From NCBI GenBank assembly GCA_049273855.1, contig JBASRN010000280.1, positions 1-29,214 of the forward strand: DNA of 29,214 nt. Reading direction: 5' to 3'. The notes under the pieces were generated by a model. It did not search any database. It was not told where the DNA came from and saw only the letters and a program-made list of their open reading frames with translations. Positions 17,397-25,193 of the stretch are shown here, one piece after another; within the stretch, counting starts at the first letter, position 1; every line of letters starts with the position of its first letter. The translations under genes were made by a program, and so were the position numbers. Origin of the DNA: Onstottus_B sp049273855 (GTDB taxonomy: Bacteria; Acidobacteriota; Blastocatellia; UBA7656).

Positions 17397-18236
17397 ATGG
17401 ATGCATTCAAGGATAAGGTTGCTATCGTGACCGGAGCGGCCTCCGGTATCGGGCGCGCGCTGTGCGAAGAACTGAGCCGGAACGGAGCTATACTCATTCT
17501 CGCAGACATCAACACCAAAGGCGTTCAGCAATTTGCTTCAGACCTGACGCGCAGCGGTGGCCGCGCAAGTGCCGCACACCTCGACGTCTCACGACAGGAG
17601 GAAGTTGAGTCCCTAGTAGAAAGGGTAGTCTCCGAGCACGGGCGGCTGGACTATATGTTCAACAACGCGGGAATCAGCGTCGCGGGCGAGGTGCGGGACC
17701 TTAGCATTGATCACTGGCGGCGCATCGTGGACATAAACGTGTGGGGTGTGATTTTCGGAACGACGTCCGCCTATTCGGTGATGGTCAGACAGGGCTTTGG
17801 CCACATCGTCAACACGGCGTCACTCGCAGGGTTGATCGCCTACCCAACGATGATTCCGTACACAACAACAAAGTACGCGGTGGTCGGTCTTTCAACTTCA
17901 TTGCGCGCGGAGGCAAAGGAGCTCGGGGTGAAGGTGACTGCGGTTTGTCCCGGCTTCATTCAAACCGGCATTTTCGATTCGTCGGTAACAGTTCGGGTTC
18001 GCATGGATGAATTGGTGGCGCAGTTGCCCTTCAAGCCGATCGATGCCGGAAAGGCAGCGCGAATTATTCTGCGTGGAGTTGGGCGCAACAAAGCGATCGT
18101 TGTCTTTCCTCTATACGGCCGCTTGTTTTGGTGGTTGAGGCGGCTGCATTGGTCATTCGGCAATCCGCTTGACTCTATGACAGTCCGGGATTTCCGCAAG
18201 TCGCGCGCAAAAACCGAGACGAAGGCGAGCGTCTGA
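17397..18236 (+). CDS. Short-chain dehydrogenase/reductase
   Basis: The protein has 279 residues. It has the classical SDR glycine motif TGAASGIG (12-19), Asp37 at the end of the second strand (ILADI), which favours NAD(H), NNAG (89-92), and a catalytic set Asn114, Ser142, Tyr155, Lys159 (YTTTK). CPGFIQTG follows, as usual after the active site. Length is a little above the family norm; the last 45 or so residues are basic and include FWWLRRLHW, possibly for membrane contact. GAGGG sits 7-8 nt before the ATG. Substrate cannot be told from sequence. It appears monocistronic between two repeat-rich gaps. Confidence 0.96.
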   Translation: MDAFKDKVAIVTGAASGIGRALCEELSRNGAILILADINTKGVQQFASDLTRSGGRASAAHLDVSRQEEVESLVERVVSEHGRLDYMFNNAGISVAGEVRDLSIDHWRRIVDINVWGVIFGTTSAYSVMVRQGFGHIVNTASLAGLIAYPTMIPYTTTKYAVVGLSTSLRAEAKELGVKVTAVCPGFIQTGIFDSSVTVRVRMDELVAQLPFKPIDAGKAARIILRGVGRNKAIVVFPLYGRLFWWLRRLHWSFGNPLDSMTVRDFRKSRAKTETKASV

Positions 18237-18248
18237 CTCAGCGCTCAA

Positions 18249-18401
18249 CCCTGCCAGACTGCTGAAAAACCGGTTCGCCACCAAGACTCGAAGACACGAA
18301 GCCGCCCAAGTCAACAAACGCGCGACTCTACTACGCTTCGTGCTGCTTAGTGCCCTGGAGTCCTGGTGGGGGGAAGCCAGTTTTTCAGCAGCCTGCCAGG
18401 C
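18249..18401. repeat. 153-bp palindromic element with 22-bp inverted ends (MITE-like)
   Basis: The left end 18249-18270 and right end 18380-18401 are imperfect reverse complements, about 19 of 22 matching; the inner 12 bases CTGCTGAAAAAC and GTTTTTCAGCAG are perfect. Inside, CCACCAAGACTCG near the left pairs with GAGTCCTGGTGG near the right, so most of the unit could fold into one long hairpin. No coding content. A related half-element lies at 24438-24482. It fills much of the 332-nt gap between the SDR and DUF1573 genes. Confidence 0.65.
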
Positions 18402-18568
18402 AAGTGCAGTTGGTTGTCGGCTCAATGAAGCTTGAACTCTGAACGCGTCGCCGCGCGGTCCTGTAACCGAGCCGGTTCGTGATACGTTATCTATATTGTT
18501 TACGGCAAGACCAGTACCCCAGTGCTGGCCATCATTTCTAAAGCTCAGTTTATGGAGGATAGTTGAAA

Positions 18569-18961
18569 ATGAAATCAAGAAGGGCCTTTGTCGCAGTCGC
18601 GTCTCTACTAATGTTCGCGTTTTCCGTATCGGCGCAGAACTCTGGAACACCCAGACTGTCGATCCCGTCGCTCGAGCATTCGTTCGGTTCAGTCAAGGCG
18701 GGAACTCCCCTAACCTACTCCTTTGAGATCAAGAATGAAGGAAAGGTCGACCTGGAGATCAAGAGCGTGAGCCCGTCGTGCGGGTGCACGACCAGCAAGT
18801 TTGACAAAGTGATCGCCCCCGGTAAGGTCGGAACCGTCACTCTCGCGATCGAGAAGACGCAAGGCTACAAGGGCGAAGTCAGCAAGACCGCCAGCGTCAC
18901 TACGAACGATCCGGAGCATCAAACCTTCACGCTGACTCTGCGCGCCAGCTTCACCGAGTAA
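18569..18961 (+). CDS. Exported DUF1573 protein
   Basis: The protein has 130 residues with a signal peptide (MKSRRAFVAVASLLMFAFSVSAQ). The mature domain shows the DUF1573 hallmarks: HSFGSVKAGTPLTYSFEIKNEGKVDLEIKSV, the cysteine motif SPSCGCTTSKFDK, then IAPGKVGTVTL and TNDPEHQTFTLTLRA. The family is an immunoglobulin/ASPM-SPD-2-Hydin-like beta sandwich, common in exported proteins of Bacteroidota, Planctomycetota and Acidobacteriota, with no settled biochemical role. GGAGG at 18554-18558 lies 10 nt from the ATG at 18569, making the upstream in-frame TTG at 18563 unlikely. Confidence 0.95.
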   Translation: MKSRRAFVAVASLLMFAFSVSAQNSGTPRLSIPSLEHSFGSVKAGTPLTYSFEIKNEGKVDLEIKSVSPSCGCTTSKFDKVIAPGKVGTVTLAIEKTQGYKGEVSKTASVTTNDPEHQTFTLTLRASFTE

Positions 18962-18999
18962 AGCAGCGTTCACATTCACCCATACACTACGCGGTTCAT

Positions 19000-19021
19000 T
19001 TTGCGGCGACAGTACCGCAAA
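19000..19021. repeat. Inverted repeat between DUF1573 and the tRNA
   Basis: TTTGCGG (19000-19006) and CCGCAAA (19015-19021) form a perfect 7-bp stem with an 8-nt loop. It may end DUF1573 transcription or lie in the promoter region of the tRNA 15 nt downstream. No T-run follows. Confidence 0.4.
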
Positions 19022-19035
19022 GTGGCCGCGTTGTT

Positions 19036-19129
19036 GACCGGTAAAGGGAGCCGGTGCTCCCCGCGGGCTGCAAACCCGTTGGGGACATTGTTACGAATGT
19101 CCCGGTCGGTTCGACTCCGAACCCGGTCT
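19036..19129 (+). tRNA. Selenocysteine-tRNA-like tRNA with GCA (Cys) anticodon
   Basis: This folds by hand as a 94-nt tRNA of selC architecture. The acceptor is GACCGGT (19036-19042) with 19121-19128, 7 bp plus one bulged C on the 3' strand. The D arm is GGGAGC-CGGT-GCTCCC (19046-19061): 6 bp and a 4-nt loop, the tRNA-Sec hallmark. The anticodon arm is GCGGG-CTGCAAA-CCCGT (19063-19079) with anticodon GCA at 19070-19072. A long variable arm has an 8-bp stem (19082-19089 with 19096-19103). The T arm has a 4-bp stem and loop TTCGACT (19106-19120). The segment GTTGGGG...CCCGG..GGTTCGACTCC closely parallels E. coli selC from memory. The discriminator is T (19129), the cysteine identity base, not the G of tRNA-Sec. 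CCA is not encoded. Such tRNAs with altered anticodons have been reported from Acidobacteria and metagenomes, so cysteine charging is the best inference. Confidence 0.85.
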
Positions 19130-19321
19130 CTGAACGCGCCGCACCGAGGGCTAAGTCCTGGCGGCAACAAAACCATCGACTTATGCTTCCTTGCTCAGGG
19201 ACGCTGTTCCTGCTGTTCGCGATTGGCGGGCGGGCAAACGTTGTTTGAGAGCGATGCTGGCTCGGTTCACCAACGTGCTGTAGTATCAGCTCAGATCGAA
19301 TTCAACCCCTGGAGGGAAGCC

Positions 19322-20185
19322 ATGAGAATGACGAGATTCAACGCATTGTTTGCGCTACTCATTTTCATTTCAACATCCGCTTGCTTCGGAAACACCGCGA
19401 CAGCACCCGTACATGACGGGGATCGCGGCCACGCGGTCTTGCAATTGGACAGTAACAAGATCGAAGTAGAGTACGGGCGGCCAACTCTGCGAGGCCGAAA
19501 CCCGGAAGAGTTGATCAAGCCTGGGCAAGTCTGGCGGATGGGCTCAGACGCTGCCACGACTCTCTCAACCCAAGCCGCGTTGAAGTTCGGCGAGACCGTA
19601 GTCCCGGCAGGCAAATACATCCTGAGGGCGAAACTCGTCGAGCCGCGGAAGTGGCATCTGCTTATCGAATCAGAAGGCAAATCGCTGGTCGCCGAAGTCC
19701 CTTTCACTTTACAGACACTTGATACCGCAATTGAACGCCTGACGATCAGTCTTGAGAAGAAAGAAAACGGGGGCCGGTTCATCTTGAAATGGGGCACGCT
19801 GCTGTTGGCGGCTGATTTTCTACCTGCCGCAACGACCGCCTCCGCGGAAGACGGCGACAAATGGAGCGAGTTAAGCCTCTTCCACGACGTCATGTCGCAG
19901 ACTTTCCACCCGATGGAAGAGGGCGATCTGAAACCGATTCGCATCCGCGCCGGGGAGATGGCTGCGAAGGCGAGACAGTGGGCGGACTCTAAACCGCCAA
20001 CGATCTATGACAAGCCTGAAATCAAAGCGAACCTTACAAAGCTGGCCGATGAGTCGAAAGCCCTTGCCGCGCTGGTTGAGGCCAAGGCAAGCGACACTAA
20101 GATCAACGAGTCATTGACCGCCCTTCATGACCGCTTTCACGCAATCGTCGGCTTGTGCAGGGATGCGAAAAAACAGGATGGCTAG
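19322..20185 (+). CDS. Exported DUF2911 protein with C-terminal helical domain
   Basis: The protein has 287 residues. The start is set by GGAGG at 19311-19315, 6 nt before the ATG at 19322; the frame is open further upstream through the tRNA but that part is not coding. The N-terminus is a signal peptide with a cysteine at 21 (STSAC), possibly but weakly a lipobox. Residues about 43-150 are DUF2911: VEYGRPTLRGRN, IKPGQVWRMGSDAATTL, VPAGKYILRAKLVEPRKWHLLI. From about 180 a separate alpha-helical domain starts with SLFHDVMSQTFHPMEEGDLKPIR, carrying two histidines and a methionine that could bind metal, and ends near LHDRFHAIVGLC. It resembles four-helix cytochrome c'-type layouts but has no CxxCH. 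Function unknown. Confidence 0.9.
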   Translation: MRMTRFNALFALLIFISTSACFGNTATAPVHDGDRGHAVLQLDSNKIEVEYGRPTLRGRNPEELIKPGQVWRMGSDAATTLSTQAALKFGETVVPAGKYILRAKLVEPRKWHLLIESEGKSLVAEVPFTLQTLDTAIERLTISLEKKENGGRFILKWGTLLLAADFLPAATTASAEDGDKWSELSLFHDVMSQTFHPMEEGDLKPIRIRAGEMAAKARQWADSKPPTIYDKPEIKANLTKLADESKALAALVEAKASDTKINESLTALHDRFHAIVGLCRDAKKQDG

Positions 20186-20209
20186 CTCCTTACAGCCTGG
20201 TTTTTTTTA
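20163..20209 (+). terminator. Possible terminator after the DUF2911 gene
   Basis: A run of eight T residues at 20202-20209 follows a weak stem (GGCT around 20178 with AGCC before the T-run) that overlaps the stop codon. The T-run is convincing; the hairpin is short. Confidence 0.3.
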
Positions 20210-20308
20210 TCTCTTACAGCCCGAGGCCGCCAAGTCTTATTTTTTGGGTCGCGAGCCCCCAGAATCTGCTAACACTCGCAACCAAAGTTGTAGTAGGATG
20301 ACCAACAA

Positions 20309-20737
20309 ATGTCCGATCCAAGACCATCCGCATTAGTAAGACTGCGGGCCTTGAGTGCCGCGCTAGCCTTGTTGATTTCCGCCGTCTCGGCAGAAGTCGC
20401 GCTTGCGACTCAGACGGCGGACGCTTGCGGGATGGCCTGCTGCATCAACGAGGGCCGCTGTTGTTGCAACCCTCACCATGCGTCGGTCAAGGGGCAGATT
20501 TCCGATGACAGCCCCCGCGTGAGTGAAGCGGAAATGGCGGCTCATTGCCCTGAAGGCTGCGCTACCGGGGTTCGTTCCTCGAATCTACTTCTTCGCGAGC
20601 ATCTTCGCACTGGCGCTCAACAGATAATAACCGGCGAACCCGCCGCGATCTTACTTGAGCAGGCCGCAGCTACTCGGGATCTTGTCGATACCGGGCCGTC
20701 CGCTCCTCGAGCACCTCCCTCCTCCTCGACAATCTGA
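20309..20737 (+). CDS. Cys-rich exported protein of unknown function
   Basis: The protein has 142 residues. After a signal-peptide-like start (LRALSAALALLISAVSAEVALA) it has a dense cysteine/histidine patch, DACGMACCINEGRCCCNPHH, then AAHCPEGCATG. The remainder is low-complexity and Ala/Ser/Pro-rich. The cysteine layout suggests metal binding or disulfide-rich folding outside the cytoplasm; no family recognised. The ATG at 20309 has only a distant AGGA. It precedes the large TonB-dependent receptor by 144 nt and may share its regulation. Reality of the gene is supported by the signal peptide and cysteine pattern, not by homology. Confidence 0.65.
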   Translation: MSDPRPSALVRLRALSAALALLISAVSAEVALATQTADACGMACCINEGRCCCNPHHASVKGQISDDSPRVSEAEMAAHCPEGCATGVRSSNLLLREHLRTGAQQIITGEPAAILLEQAAATRDLVDTGPSAPRAPPSSSTI

Positions 20738-20881
20738 AAGAACTCTTCGCGCGCTCTAGTCCGGCTCGCGGTTTGAGACGCACGTGCGGATGCGGTCATC
20801 TTGAGCCGCGCCGTGGTTCGTATCGCCGTCTCCGACAGGAAGCGCGGAGCATTCACGTCTTTTTGAACTGAGGAGGAAACC

Positions 20882-23680
20882 ATGAAATCAAGGAGAGCCA
20901 GACAGTCGCTCCCCTTGGTGGCGCTGCTCGCCATTCAACTGTGCGGCCCGCTTGCGGCCTTCGCGCAGCAGGGGGTGGCTTTTGCAACACTGAGCGGACG
21001 CGTCGAGGACGCAGGCGGGGCAGCCGTCACTGGGGCAACCATCGCAATCACCAACATAGACAGGAATCAAACTGGAAGAACAATCAGCGACGACCACGGC
21101 CGTTACAGTTTCTTGTATCTGCCGGTGGGGAGCTATCAGCTTAAAGCAGACCACTCGGGATTCAGCTCGGTGTCGCGTCGGTTGACCCTTTCAGTGGGTC
21201 AGGCGCTGGACCTGCCGCTTCGCATGTCAGTCGCTGGCGTGACCGAGAACATCAATGTTTCGGCCGGGGTGCCGGTGATCGAGACCGTCAGGACACAGGT
21301 CGGCGAGACGATAGTTCCAAAAGCCATCGACACTCTTCCGCTGAATGGCCGCAACTACCTGGACCTCGCGCTGCTGGTTCCGGCAGTCTCGCGAACCAAC
21401 GTTGGCAGCAATCAGCGATTCGCCGAGACTTCGGCTGTTCCCGGCACGGGTATCTCGGTGGCCGGACAGCGAAACCTCAACAACGGGTTTCTTCTGGACG
21501 GGCTTTCGGCCAACGACGACGCGGCCGATCTGGCGGGGACGTTCTTTAGTCAGGAAGTCATACGCGAGTTTCAGGTGGTGACTTCCGGGGGCATCGCCGA
21601 GTTTGGCCGGGCTTCCGGGGGTTTCGTCAATATGATTTCGCAGTCGGGAACCCGGGACTGGCGTGGCCGGGTCTATGGGTTTCTGCGAAATCAGCGCTTC
21701 GACGCGCGCAACCCGCTGGCGCCAGGCAAGGACAACCTGACCCAGACTCAATACGGCGCGACCGTGGGAGGACCGATCGTCCGGGGCCGAACTTTTTTGT
21801 TCTCGAACTTCGAGCAGACGCGGCGTAACGACTCGCTGGTGATAACCATATCGCCCGCAAACGTCGCGGCGATTAACGACAAACTCGACTCGATAAACTT
21901 TGGCGGGCCGCGAATCGAAACGGGGATTGTTCCGTCGGGATTCGATTCGACGAACTTGTTTGGACGGCTGGATCACAGGATCAACGATTCGAATCAATTC
22001 TCGGCTCGCTATAGTCTTTACGACATCTCGTCGAGCAGCGCGCGCACAGTTGGCGGCCTGAACGCGGTTAGCCGCGGCACTAACCTCGACAACCTGGACC
22101 AGACAATCGCGGTCAGCAACGTTACCGCGCTGTCGCCACAGACGATCAACGAAGCCCGGTTCCAATACACGCGAAGCAGGCTTGAAGCCCCGGTTCGAGA
22201 CGAGATCGGCCCCGCCATTAACATTGCCGGTGTTGCCAGCTTTGGCACCGCGACGTTTTCACCGCTCGCGCGTAACATCGACTCATACGAGTTCGTTGAC
22301 AACGTCGCGACACAACGCGGCAACCACTCAATTAAAGCCGGCGCCGATTTCCTCTTGAATCGAGTTGATATTCTCTTTCCCGGTGCGTTGCAGGGCGTAT
22401 ACACGTTCACCGCGCTGTCGAGCTTTCTGAGCGGCGCGTATGGAAGTTTTCAGCAGGCGTTCGGTTCGCCGTCGCAGTTTCAATCCAACCCGAACACCGG
22501 TCTCTTCGTTCAGAACGAGTGGCGGCCACGGGCGGATCTTACGATCAACGCGGGCTTGCGATACGACGCGCAGTTCCTGCCCGATCCGATCAACACCGAC
22601 GCCAACAACTTCGCGCCGAGGCTCGGGGTGGCTTATGCGCCGGGAGATCGCAAGACGGTGATTCGCGCAAGCTATGGAATCTACTTTGATCGAATCCCGC
22701 TGCGCGCTACTTCGAACGCACTCCAGCGCGATGGGTCAAAGTACATAGTCGTTCAGTTGTCGCCGGCTCAGGCCGGCGCGCCAATCTTTCCTAATGTGTT
22801 GCCGGCTGCGCCCTCGAGCTTGCAGACAAAGGCGAACATCACCCGCATCGATCCGAACATCAGGAACAGCTACAGCCAGCAGGCCAGTCTTCAAATCGAG
22901 CGCGAGCTGCCCTGGAACTCGTCTTTGTCCGTCGGATACGTCTATCTGCGCGGCCTGCATCTGATTTTGTCGCGCAATGCGAATGTTCCTCGATTCCCGG
23001 CGGCTGCGGGGGTGCCGAATCTCGGAAGGCCCGATCCGAACTGGGGGAACATCGGACGCTTCGAGAGCTCGGGCGATTCCTACTACAACGGGATGGTAGT
23101 CTCGTTCAACAAGCGCGCCGCAAGCTGGGGCGCAGTTCGTTTCTCTTACACGTTGTCGAAGGCGATCGACGATTCGGGTAACTTTTTCTTCAGCACGCCG
23201 CAAGACAACTTCAATCTGCGCGATGATCGCGGGTTGTCGGACAACGATCAACGCCATCGCCTGACGTTGAGCGGATGGTTCGAAGCTCCGCGCGGAGATT
23301 CAAAGATCCGGCATGCCCTCGAAGGCCTGCAGTTCAGCTACATATTCAGTTATGCGTCCGCGTTGCCGTTCAACATTCAGACCGGCAGCGATCGAAACTT
23401 CGACACAAACTTCAATGACCGGCCTGCCGGGGTCGCCCGGAACGCTGCGCGCGGATTCGATTTCGCTTCCCTCGATCTGAGATTGAGCAAGCGATTTCGT
23501 TTCACCGAGCGACTGGGGCTCGAGGTGATGGCTGAGAGTTTCAACACGCTCAACCGCGCGAACTTTCAGCTTCCGAACAACACCTTCGGACCCGGAGCGT
23601 TGCCGGCGCCAAACTTCGGCAAGCCGACTGCCGCCGCGGATCCAAGACAGATTCAGTTCGGTCTTAGGGTCTCGTATTAG
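20882..23680 (+). CDS. Oar-like TonB-dependent receptor with carboxypeptidase-regulatory domain
   Basis: The protein has 932 residues. AGGAGG at 20871-20876 lies 5 nt before the ATG. A signal peptide (to about residue 29, AAFAQQG) is followed by a CarboxypepD_reg-like beta-sandwich (about 33-115: ATLSGRVEDAGGAAVTGATIAITN, GRYSFLYLPVGSYQLKADHSGF). A plug domain then runs from about 130 to 240 (IDTLPLNGRNYLDLALLVPAV, FLLDGLSANDDAADLAGTF, SGGIAEFGRASGGFVNMISQSGTRDWRG). The rest is an outer-membrane beta-barrel, with GLFVQNEWRPRADLTINAGLRYD and a final QIQFGLRVSY ending in an aromatic residue, as outer-membrane proteins do. This is the Oar-type architecture that is strongly expanded in Acidobacteriota. 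The imported substrate is unknown. A GC-rich inverted repeat starts 5 nt after the stop and may end transcription. Confidence 0.96.
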   Translation: MKSRRARQSLPLVALLAIQLCGPLAAFAQQGVAFATLSGRVEDAGGAAVTGATIAITNIDRNQTGRTISDDHGRYSFLYLPVGSYQLKADHSGFSSVSRRLTLSVGQALDLPLRMSVAGVTENINVSAGVPVIETVRTQVGETIVPKAIDTLPLNGRNYLDLALLVPAVSRTNVGSNQRFAETSAVPGTGISVAGQRNLNNGFLLDGLSANDDAADLAGTFFSQEVIREFQVVTSGGIAEFGRASGGFVNMISQSGTRDWRGRVYGFLRNQRFDARNPLAPGKDNLTQTQYGATVGGPIVRGRTFLFSNFEQTRRNDSLVITISPANVAAINDKLDSINFGGPRIETGIVPSGFDSTNLFGRLDHRINDSNQFSARYSLYDISSSSARTVGGLNAVSRGTNLDNLDQTIAVSNVTALSPQTINEARFQYTRSRLEAPVRDEIGPAINIAGVASFGTATFSPLARNIDSYEFVDNVATQRGNHSIKAGADFLLNRVDILFPGALQGVYTFTALSSFLSGAYGSFQQAFGSPSQFQSNPNTGLFVQNEWRPRADLTINAGLRYDAQFLPDPINTDANNFAPRLGVAYAPGDRKTVIRASYGIYFDRIPLRATSNALQRDGSKYIVVQLSPAQAGAPIFPNVLPAAPSSLQTKANITRIDPNIRNSYSQQASLQIERELPWNSSLSVGYVYLRGLHLILSRNANVPRFPAAAGVPNLGRPDPNWGNIGRFESSGDSYYNGMVVSFNKRAASWGAVRFSYTLSKAIDDSGNFFFSTPQDNFNLRDDRGLSDNDQRHRLTLSGWFEAPRGDSKIRHALEGLQFSYIFSYASALPFNIQTGSDRNFDTNFNDRPAGVARNAARGFDFASLDLRLSKRFRFTERLGLEVMAESFNTLNRANFQLPNNTFGPGALPAPNFGKPTAAADPRQIQFGLRVSY

Positions 23681-23684
23681 ACCT

Positions 23685-23769
23685 GTACGGGCGTCCCTCC
23701 GTGGGCGCCACCCTGGTTGTTGCACGTTCAAACCGCCGAGGAGGGGCGTTCGCGGAGGGGCGCCCGTAC
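23685..23769. repeat. GC-rich inverted repeat, GTACGGGCGTCCCTC family, copy 2
   Basis: The left arm starts GTACGGGCGTCCCTCCGTGG (23685-23709) and the right arm ends GGAGGGGCGCCCGTAC (23743-23769); they are reverse complements with few mismatches. It begins directly after the receptor stop codon. The rest of 23681-23887 has no gene. Confidence 0.75.
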
Positions 23770-23887
23770 GGGTGATTGGGAAACCGCTCTCTCACTGAGT
23801 TGGACGTTGCCTGTCCGACGTTGGGAACAAACGGCAGGGCTTACCGTGAAGGCTGGGATGAAGCTAGCAATGAAGATATCCGCTTGA

Positions 23888-24433
23888 TCACTTACCCGCT
23901 ACCTCAAGCGCCTTGATCTTCGCGCTGCCTTCTGGCGTGAGAGTCTTGATCGAAGGCACTTCGAGGATTTGAACGCCGTCCGGTTTGCTCTCGACCGACG
24001 CCACCAGCGCATTCACCATCTGGTCCAGCGTAACCAACCCGAGTCGTCGCGCAGTATTTCGCGTCCCGGGAATCCGCTCCAACAGCCAGTACATCGGTAT
24101 CAGCGCGTAGGGCCAACGATGACCCGGACCAAGCACGTACCAGGGTCGCAGGATCGTAGCATCGAGTCCGCTGTCGCGAATCATCAGCTCACCTTCGGCC
24201 CGTGCCGCCTGATAAGCCTTCATCACAGGAGAAGGCTGCGCAACGCTGACATAGACGAAATGCTTCACGCCGCCTCCCGCCGCCGCGGAAACCGCAGCAC
24301 GTGCCGAGGCGAGATCGATTGATTGAAACTCCGCGGCCTCCGCGGGGGACGGGTGCGGCACGCCCACGAGCTGAACAAACGTATCGGAAGGCCCGACCCG
24401 TTCGGCAAATGATGAAGCATTACTGACAGTCAA
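23888..24433 (-). pseudogene. NmrA/atypical-SDR NAD(P)-binding protein, N-terminus missing
   Basis: The remaining 181-residue frame starts at a TTG and reads NASSFAERVGPSDTFVQLVGVPHPSP, HFVYVSVAQPSPVMKAYQAARAEGE, LRPWYVLGPGHRWPYAL, LVTLDQMVNALVASVE. This matches the middle and C-terminal parts of NAD(P)H-binding epimerase-like proteins, where Y-x3-A-x-x-E replaces the classical YxxxK. The expected first 50-60 residues, including the TGATG-type dinucleotide-binding loop, are absent. The DNA immediately upstream (24438-24482) belongs to a dispersed repeat element. A protein without the Rossmann glycine loop should not bind NAD(P) normally, so I call it a truncated remnant. The C-terminal part shows no frameshift, suggesting recent damage. 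Confidence 0.75.
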
Positions 24434-24437
24434 TACT

Positions 24438-24482
24438 GCGCTTCGTGGCTCTTTGCGTCCTGGTGTCCTGGTGGCGAGCCGG
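24438..24482. repeat. Repeat fragment related to the 18249-18401 element
   Basis: GCTTCGTGGCTCTTTGCGTC followed by CTGGTGTCCTGGTGGCGAGCC resembles the right half of the palindromic element near 18334-18380 (GCTTCGTG...GTCCTGGTGGGG). It lies exactly where the truncated NmrA-like reading frame loses its homology. Confidence 0.5.
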
Positions 24483-24498
24483 ACAATTCTGCAATGTG

Positions 24499-25074
24499 CT
24501 AGCCTCGCTTTTGTCGATAAAGCGTGCGGTCGGTTACTTCGGTCATAGCGTCCACATTCAACGATCCGCCCAGAAAGCCGTTGATTCGTTCCGCGTGCGG
24601 CCGCGGATCGTTCACCACTTCGTTGTAGCTTACGTAGATCGTCTTGATGTTAGCCTGAGCAGCGAGCCACGATTCAACCTGCGCCACATGTTTCTCAAAC
24701 ATCGCGGCCATCTTCTCGTCGGGTACCCCGTCGGCGGGCTCGCCCCGGCGAATAAGCATCTGCCGCTGGGAAGCCAGTATCTCGGGCATCGCCCGCCGCA
24801 TGAAGATGACCTTATAGTTGTAACTCGCCGGCAGGTGCTTGAGCAGCGCAGAGATGAGCTTGACGACCCGGCCTCGCGCGTCTTCAAGCCAGGCATTGTC
24901 GTGCTCGATCTGCTTTACGCGCTCAAACTCGAAGTAGCCCTTTGGATTGTCTTCGTCCGCAACACGGAGATTGTCAGTGAGCGGTTCAAGCCCGCCCGCA
25001 GCCAGCATCTTCATCATCATCGAAGTGCCCGAGCGCGGAAGCCCGGACACGATTGTTATCGTATGGTTGTTCAT
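24499..25074 (-). CDS. Sulfotransferase-family protein
   Basis: The protein has 191 residues. Near the N-terminus the 5'-phosphosulfate-binding loop reads GLPRSGTSMMMKML (11-24), the typical start of sulfotransferase folds. YKVIFMRRAMPEILASQRQML (about 87-107) provides the Arg and Ser of the 3'-phosphate-binding region. The family transfers sulfate from PAPS to an acceptor, but many bacterial members this short remain uncharacterised. It is shorter than the usual 250-300 residues, though both ends look natural. There is no signal peptide, so it should be cytoplasmic. The ribosome-binding site is weak (GAGTAGA). It lies upstream of the NmrA-like remnant on the same strand. Confidence 0.85.
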   Translation of the reverse strand: MNNHTITIVSGLPRSGTSMMMKMLAAGGLEPLTDNLRVADEDNPKGYFEFERVKQIEHDNAWLEDARGRVVKLISALLKHLPASYNYKVIFMRRAMPEILASQRQMLIRRGEPADGVPDEKMAAMFEKHVAQVESWLAAQANIKTIYVSYNEVVNDPRPHAERINGFLGGSLNVDAMTEVTDRTLYRQKRG

Positions 25075-25193
25075 TAGAATCTACTCGCGCAGTCAAACAA
25101 ACCTTGAGAATCTAGCACAGGATCGCGGCTACCGGCATCGACGCGGCCTGATATCTGTTGACCCTTGAGCGTGGGGGGGGTACCCGGGCGCGA

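Noticed and set aside
18563..18568. TTG start of the DUF1573 gene
   Set aside because: It is only 4 nt from GGAGG, while the ATG at 18569 has normal spacing and begins a signal peptide directly.
19001..19321. N-terminal extension of the DUF2911 protein through 19001
   Set aside because: It would run through the tRNA, and the ATG at 19322 has GGAGG and starts a signal peptide.
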